Assembly (NCBI RefSeq): GCF_030845175.1
Contig: NZ_CP132542.1
Coordinates: 2,763,501 to 2,827,500, forward strand
From: Coralliovum pocilloporae
GTDB taxonomy: Bacteria > Pseudomonadota > Alphaproteobacteria > Rhizobiales > Cohaesibacteraceae
DNA length: 64,000 bases
Reading direction: 5' to 3'
Positions 59,821 to 64,000 of this stretch are shown piece after piece (the stretch's first letter is position 1; the number at the start of each line of letters is the position of its first letter). The notes under the pieces were generated by a model. It had not been told where the DNA came from and did not search any database. It saw only the letters and a list, made by a program, of their open reading frames with translations. A program made the translations under genes and the position numbers.

Positions 59821-60927
59821 GTGAAAATAACCAGAATTTCGGTCTATCAGGCCCGGTTGCCTTATGTGGGTGGCACTTATGTCTGGGGGCGCAACCAGCC
59901 TCTGACCGTAGCGCTTTCAACGGTTGTCACAATAGAGACCGATGCGGGGCTGACGGGATGCGGGGAATCCTGCCCCATCGGCAGCACGTATCTGGCCGCT
60001 TACGGGGAGGGGATCCCGGCCGCTGTCAGCCTGATGGCGCCGGCCCTGATTGGTGAAGATCCGCGGGAGCTGCATCGGGTAGAACGGCTTATGGACCAGG
60101 CCCTGAAGGGCCACCCTTATGCAAAATCGGCTATTGATGCGGCCTGTTGGGAGATTCTGGGCAAGGCCGTTGGCCTGCCTGTCTGTGTTCTGCTGGGCGG
60201 GCGGCTGACCGATGGCGCGCCCATGTACAGGGTGGTGCCGCAAAAAGGTCTTGAGGAAACCGCAGCCGAACTGAACGCTTATCGTCAGGCAGGCTATCGC
60301 CAGTTTCAGATCAAGGTGGGTGGCGACTGGGTCCGGGATATCGACAATATCCTGCAGGCCGCAAGCCTGTTGCAGCCCGGCGAGAACGCTTATGCGGATG
60401 CCAATACGGGCTGGACAGTGAATGAGGCTGTCAAAGTGGTCCACGCGGTCCGCGACACGGGCATCATGATCGAGCAACCCTGCATGACCTACGAGGAATG
60501 TCTGCACGTACGCGCCCGCACGGATCTGCCTATGAAGCTTGATGAATGCGTCACCGACATGCGTGCGGCACAAAGAATAGTGACAGATCGCGCGGCTGAA
60601 GTGGTCTGCCTGAAAATCTCAAATCTTGGCGGGCTCACCAAAGCAAGACGAGTGCGGGATTATCTGATGGAAAATGGCCTGTCTGTCGTCTCGGAAGATA
60701 CCTGGGGCGGAGAAATCACCACTGCTGCCGTGTCCCATTTCGCAGCCTCCACTCCGTCGGAACTTCTCTACAACACCACCGATCTCCACAACTACGTGGT
60801 CGGCACCACAGGCCTGCCCGGCCCACACACGGAAAACGGCAACCTCTACGCTTCAACAGAACCGGGCCTTGGTGTGGAACTCGACTATGAAACACTCGGG
60901 GAGCCTGTGGTGGTATTTGGCGGGTGA
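59821..60927 (+). CDS. Mandelate racemase/muconate lactonizing enzyme family protein (MLE type)
   Basis: 368 residues. The second-strand lysine is in QFQIKVGGDWV (around 162). Metal ligands are Asp in AYADANTGWT, Glu in MIEQPCMTYEE and Glu in LDECVTDMR, and the sixth-strand Lys is in VCLKISNLGGLT. Two lysines rather than Lys plus His place it on the MLE side. Layout also recalls cis-3-hydroxyproline dehydratases and hydroxyproline-betaine epimerases of marine alphaproteobacteria, but the substrate is not fixed. GTG start behind GGGAGG. The 291-bp spacer ahead is AT-rich and shows no gene. Confidence 0.87.
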   Translation: MKITRISVYQARLPYVGGTYVWGRNQPLTVALSTVVTIETDAGLTGCGESCPIGSTYLAAYGEGIPAAVSLMAPALIGEDPRELHRVERLMDQALKGHPYAKSAIDAACWEILGKAVGLPVCVLLGGRLTDGAPMYRVVPQKGLEETAAELNAYRQAGYRQFQIKVGGDWVRDIDNILQAASLLQPGENAYADANTGWTVNEAVKVVHAVRDTGIMIEQPCMTYEECLHVRARTDLPMKLDECVTDMRAAQRIVTDRAAEVVCLKISNLGGLTKARRVRDYLMENGLSVVSEDTWGGEITTAAVSHFAASTPSELLYNTTDLHNYVVGTTGLPGPHTENGNLYASTEPGLGVELDYETLGEPVVVFGG

Positions 60928-60941
60928 GGGGAGTTGCGTTG

Positions 60942-62285
60942 TTATCCCCGGAAATCATCCCGGTTGAGATTATGGCGCTGCATTTTTTCATAGAGAGTCT
61001 TGCGGGATAGACCCAGGGCTTCGTAGGTCTCTTTCAGATCGCCGTTCTTTTCTGCCAGAGTTCTGGCGATCACGACCTTTTCCTGCTGGAGCAGGGCATC
61101 TGCGAGTGTCTCGTCGGATGCGGCTTCATAAGGCTCTTCCAGTGGAGAAAAGCCCATGACCAGCCTGTCTGCGGCATTACGGAGTTCGCGTACATTCCCT
61201 TCCCAGGTCTGTTCCATGAGAGCGGACAGCGTCTCAGCTGCAATTGTCGGAGCCGGTCGCTGCATCCGCAGGGCAGATGTGTTGACCAGATGCTGGAACA
61301 GACGGGGGATATCTTCCCGCCTGTCTCGCAATGGCGGGATGGCAAGCTTTATGACCGCAAGACGATAAAGCAGGTCCTTCCGGAATGCTCCGGTGTCCAC
61401 CAGATGATCCAGATCCGCATTGGAAGAGCTGATAATGCGGGTATCAAGCGGAATCCGTTCGTGAGATCCGACCCGCTGAACGCAACCCTCTTCCAGAACG
61501 CGCAGAAGCTTGGCCTGAACGGGAAGCGGTACGGACTCGATCTTGTCCAGAAACAGTGTGCCATTCCGGGCATGCTCAAGTCGCCCTATGCGCGTTCTTA
61601 TAGCGCCGGGAAAGGCTCCAGCCTCGCACCCGAAGAGCTCGACCTCGATGGAGGCGCTTTGCAGCGAGACCAGATTGACGGCGACGAACGGATAGTCCTT
61701 GCGGTCGGAATTCTCATGGATTGTACGGGCCACGAGTTCCTTGCCGGTTCCTGTTTCACCGGTGAGATGAACACTCAGTGATGAATCCGACAGAGCGTCG
61801 ACCTGCTGGCGCACCTGCTCCATGGGAGCGGACCGTCCAATCAATACGAGCTCAAGAGGGTCCGTTGCTTCCAGCGTCCTTTCCATAGCACGCTTCTCAA
61901 GAACCAGATGGCGCAGGCGGCACGCTTTTTTGATGGCCTGGGGCAGGCGGTCAACCAGCGCTGGCTTCTCTATGTAATCATAAGCCCCGCTTTGAATGGC
62001 CTTTACAGCCTGGGCGATATCGCCATGACCGGTAATCAGAATAACTGGAATTTCATGGTCGATGTTCTGCACGGCCGCAAGAAGCTGCAGGCCATCCATG
62101 CCGGACATCCTTATGTCGGACACAACTGCACCATCAAAGCTTCTGCCAAGGCGGGCAACAGCTCTTTCAGCCCTGGCAAAAGACAGAACATCAATGTCCT
62201 GCAACTCCAGCACTTGCCCGGTCGATTGACGAACGTCCTCTTCATCGTCAATCAGAATGACAGCATAGTTCTTCAGAGCTTCCAA
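60942..62285 (-). CDS. dctD: Sigma54-dependent response regulator, DctD-like
   Basis: 447 residues. The receiver has DDEED and phospho-Asp in AVVSDIRMSGMDGLQL (around 57), then an AAA+ domain with Walker A in LTGETGTGKELVAR (around 175) and a Fis-type HTH tail (LKETYEALGLSRKTLYEKMQ). Two departures stand out: the sigma54-contact loop reads GAFPGA instead of GAFTGA, and Walker B is GTLFLDKIES with Lys in place of the catalytic Glu. The start is TTG behind a perfect AGGAGG inside the end of dctB. DctD normally activates C4-dicarboxylate uptake genes; the transporter is not in the window. Confidence 0.88.
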   Translation of the reverse strand: MEALKNYAVILIDDEEDVRQSTGQVLELQDIDVLSFARAERAVARLGRSFDGAVVSDIRMSGMDGLQLLAAVQNIDHEIPVILITGHGDIAQAVKAIQSGAYDYIEKPALVDRLPQAIKKACRLRHLVLEKRAMERTLEATDPLELVLIGRSAPMEQVRQQVDALSDSSLSVHLTGETGTGKELVARTIHENSDRKDYPFVAVNLVSLQSASIEVELFGCEAGAFPGAIRTRIGRLEHARNGTLFLDKIESVPLPVQAKLLRVLEEGCVQRVGSHERIPLDTRIISSSNADLDHLVDTGAFRKDLLYRLAVIKLAIPPLRDRREDIPRLFQHLVNTSALRMQRPAPTIAAETLSALMEQTWEGNVRELRNAADRLVMGFSPLEEPYEAASDETLADALLQQEKVVIARTLAEKNGDLKETYEALGLSRKTLYEKMQRHNLNRDDFRG

Positions 62286-62287
62286 AC

Positions 62288-64000
62288 CTATGCCTCCTTT
62301 GCCAGCTCGACGATGAACCGGGCACCGCCACGGTCACGGTTTTCCGCCCTCAGCTTACCGCCCAGTTCGTTAATGCTGTTATACGAAATGGACAGGCCAA
62401 GACCCAGACCCTGCCCCGCATCCTTGGTGGTGAAAAACGGATTGAAGGCCTGGCTGATCGCCTCGTCATCAAGGCCGGGTCCATTGTCTTCTATGACCAC
62501 CAGGACAGAAGACGAAAGGTCGATTGCGCTGCAGGCAATATGAGGGTTTTCCATCTCCATGGTGGCGTCAATGGCATTGCTGATGAGATTTACAAAGACC
62601 GTATTCAGAAGGTTTTCCTCGCCATAGGCGCGGATATTCTCTCCCCAGCTCTTTTCGAGGTGAACATTCTGTTTCTTGAGCCGGGGGTGCAGCAGCTCCA
62701 GGCTGCGGTCAAGGATCGGACCAATATTGACCAGCTGTCTTCCTTCTTTTGGTTTCTGGGAAAACTTGGTCAATGCATAAGACAGGTTTTCCATCCGTCC
62801 GATAATCCGGCGCATCCGCCCGATATTATCTTCTGCCCGTTCATATTGGTTGCGATCCAGCAGAATTGCAGTGGTCTCCACATAGTTGCGGATGGCCGCC
62901 AATGGCTGGTTTATCTCATGGCGCAATTCGGCGGACATCTGGCCAAGGGCCGCCATTTTTCCGGCCTGTATCAGTTCTGTCTGGGTTCGGCGGAGTTTCT
63001 TCTCCGCCCGTATCCGGTCGTCAACCTGCGCTGTCAATTCCAGGTTGAGAGCCTGCAGATCGCGGGTTCTCTCCGCCACTTTCTGTTTCAGCATCTGCTG
63101 TGATTGCTCGCGCTCATGAACCAGATCGAGAAGACGTCTCCGACGCTGTAGAACGACAACAAAAACCATAGCGACAAGCAGAAAGGCCAGGACAGCGACT
63201 GCGAGTATTGTCAGAATCTGCTGCCGTACTGGCGCAAGCGGAATGAGGATGTTGAGCTCCCAGCCTTCCAGCGGCATCCATCGGGTCATCCTGAGAAATT
63301 CCATCGGTCTCTGGTCGGATCGATCGGCTACAGCGATGACTTTTGTAAAGTCAGTCGTGTCTGGAAACGGACGGATCTCTATTGGGGCCGGAACGGGGGC
63401 GTCCAGCGCGAAAGCCGCGAGGTCGTCCGCTGCGTATCGTTGCGCCAGGCGTGTTCCGCCAAGGACTTTCAGCCGCCAGTCAGGATGGCCCGACAGAACG
63501 ATCAGATTATTGCGATCAGCAATGAAGATTTCATGGGTATTGGCGCGAAATTCCTGCTGCAGGTGGTCAAGGGGAATGACCAGCACAATCACACCAATTG
63601 TCTGGCCATTAAATCGAATGCCGCGCGCGAGATAATAACTGAGCTGACTGGTCAGAGGGTCAATGGCTATGGCCCGGCCAAGGCTGCCATTCCAGGCCCG
63701 GGCAAAGTAGTTCTGTTCCAGAAAAGATGGTGTCTGTCCAAAAGTTGCCGCTGAAGAGACAATCCGGCCATCGGCCCCGAGAAGCCGAATGTCTGACAGG
63801 CCCGAGACATTTCTCAGCTCGCTCAGGCGTAACTGAACACTGGTCCGAAAAACCTGCCCCGGGCGTGTTCCCGTTGCCTGACGATTGAGAAAGCGCTCAA
63901 AAAGCGGCTCTTGAGAGTAATTCACTGCAAGGGCTCTGAAACGGGATATTTCCGTTTCGACAATTTTGCTGTGCAGGGTAAGCAGATGAGAGTTGCGATT
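62288..64000 (-). CDS. dctB: Sensor histidine kinase, DctB-like (5' end outside window)
   Basis: 571 residues are visible, and the frame remains open to the window edge. The GTG at 63925 is not the likely start. The order is part of the periplasmic double-PAS/Cache sensor (RLLGADGRIVSSAATFGQTP, YYLARGIRFNGQTIGVIVLV), a membrane helix near ILTILAVAVLAFLLVAMVFV, a coiled coil, HisKA with ELRHEINQPLAAIRNYVETT, and HATPase with ISNAIDATM, DNGPGLDDEA and NPFFTTKDAGQGLGLGLSIS. It pairs with the regulator two bases downstream and senses C4-dicarboxylates in the known systems. Confidence 0.9.
   Translation of the reverse strand, partial: NRNSHLLTLHSKIVETEISRFRALAVNYSQEPLFERFLNRQATGTRPGQVFRTSVQLRLSELRNVSGLSDIRLLGADGRIVSSAATFGQTPSFLEQNYFARAWNGSLGRAIAIDPLTSQLSYYLARGIRFNGQTIGVIVLVIPLDHLQQEFRANTHEIFIADRNNLIVLSGHPDWRLKVLGGTRLAQRYAADDLAAFALDAPVPAPIEIRPFPDTTDFTKVIAVADRSDQRPMEFLRMTRWMPLEGWELNILIPLAPVRQQILTILAVAVLAFLLVAMVFVVVLQRRRRLLDLVHEREQSQQMLKQKVAERTRDLQALNLELTAQVDDRIRAEKKLRRTQTELIQAGKMAALGQMSAELRHEINQPLAAIRNYVETTAILLDRNQYERAEDNIGRMRRIIGRMENLSYALTKFSQKPKEGRQLVNIGPILDRSLELLHPRLKKQNVHLEKSWGENIRAYGEENLLNTVFVNLISNAIDATMEMENPHIACSAIDLSSSVLVVIEDNGPGLDDEAISQAFNPFFTTKDAGQGLGLGLSISYNSINELGGKLRAENRDRGGARFIVELAKEA

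Overview
The window reads as chromosomal DNA of a marine-type alphaproteobacterium, probably in the Hyphomicrobiales and possibly near the Stappiaceae. This is inferred from several things: rhizobial-type intergenic palindromes in several copies, GcvA-type LysR regulators, a DctB/DctD pair, a DMSP-demethylase homologue, a chemoreceptor ending in a PilZ domain, and many genes for catabolism of small organic nitrogen and sulfur compounds. No rRNA, tRNA or replication origin was seen. Left part (1-9.4 kb): an ArsR regulator with the cysteine pair of persulfide sensors and a phosphotransferase, an orphan LuxR-type response regulator, a 3-hydroxyacyl-CoA dehydrogenase, a TPR-methyltransferase, a LysR/aldehyde dehydrogenase divergent pair, then an AT-rich island. 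The island carries a UG/Abi-like reverse transcriptase and is bracketed by a duplicated gene end and two MITE-like repeats. 9.8-19.2 kb: a tightly coupled four-gene operon (M20 amidohydrolase, diaminopropionate ammonia-lyase, M24 peptidase-fold hydrolase, Asp/Glu-racemase-fold protein) divergent from an Lrp/AsnC regulator. The parts list resembles ectoine-utilisation loci but with a diaminopropionate lyase. A TTGAATCA-like motif flanks the regulator on both sides. Next come a nitronate monooxygenase, an Ldh-type reductase, a TauD-type dioxygenase and a B12-binding MerR-type regulator with the photoreceptor motif W-x9-EH. 19.5-30.2 kb: MCP-PilZ chemoreceptor, ferredoxin-NADP reductase, MATE pump, a complete IS5-family element inserted next to the stop codon of an Old Yellow Enzyme gene, a LysR, a DUF2182/DUF1326 pair and a DmdA-like demethylase. 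30-40 kb: an amidase/alpha-beta hydrolase pair, a LuxR regulator, a NarX-like kinase, an overlapping P450/LpxL-like acyltransferase pair, cytochrome c, an MFS carrier, and then an orphan six-repeat type II-like CRISPR array. Each full repeat holds a well-spaced sigma70-like promoter. 40.7-50.8 kb: a dppABCDF peptide transporter operon with a strong terminator between dppA and dppB, an RTX protein, and an overlapping PanE-like/MttB-like gene pair. 51-64 kb: an RpiR regulator, a MITE, GST, agmatinase-type ureohydrolase, two enolase-superfamily enzymes, a candidate small RNA behind twin operators, a small secreted protein, an MDR oxidoreductase with a cupin regulator, and dctB/dctD. DctD has a lysine where the Walker B glutamate is expected. 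Coordinates of starts were moved from the longest reading frame to the best ribosome-binding site where the sequence allowed it.
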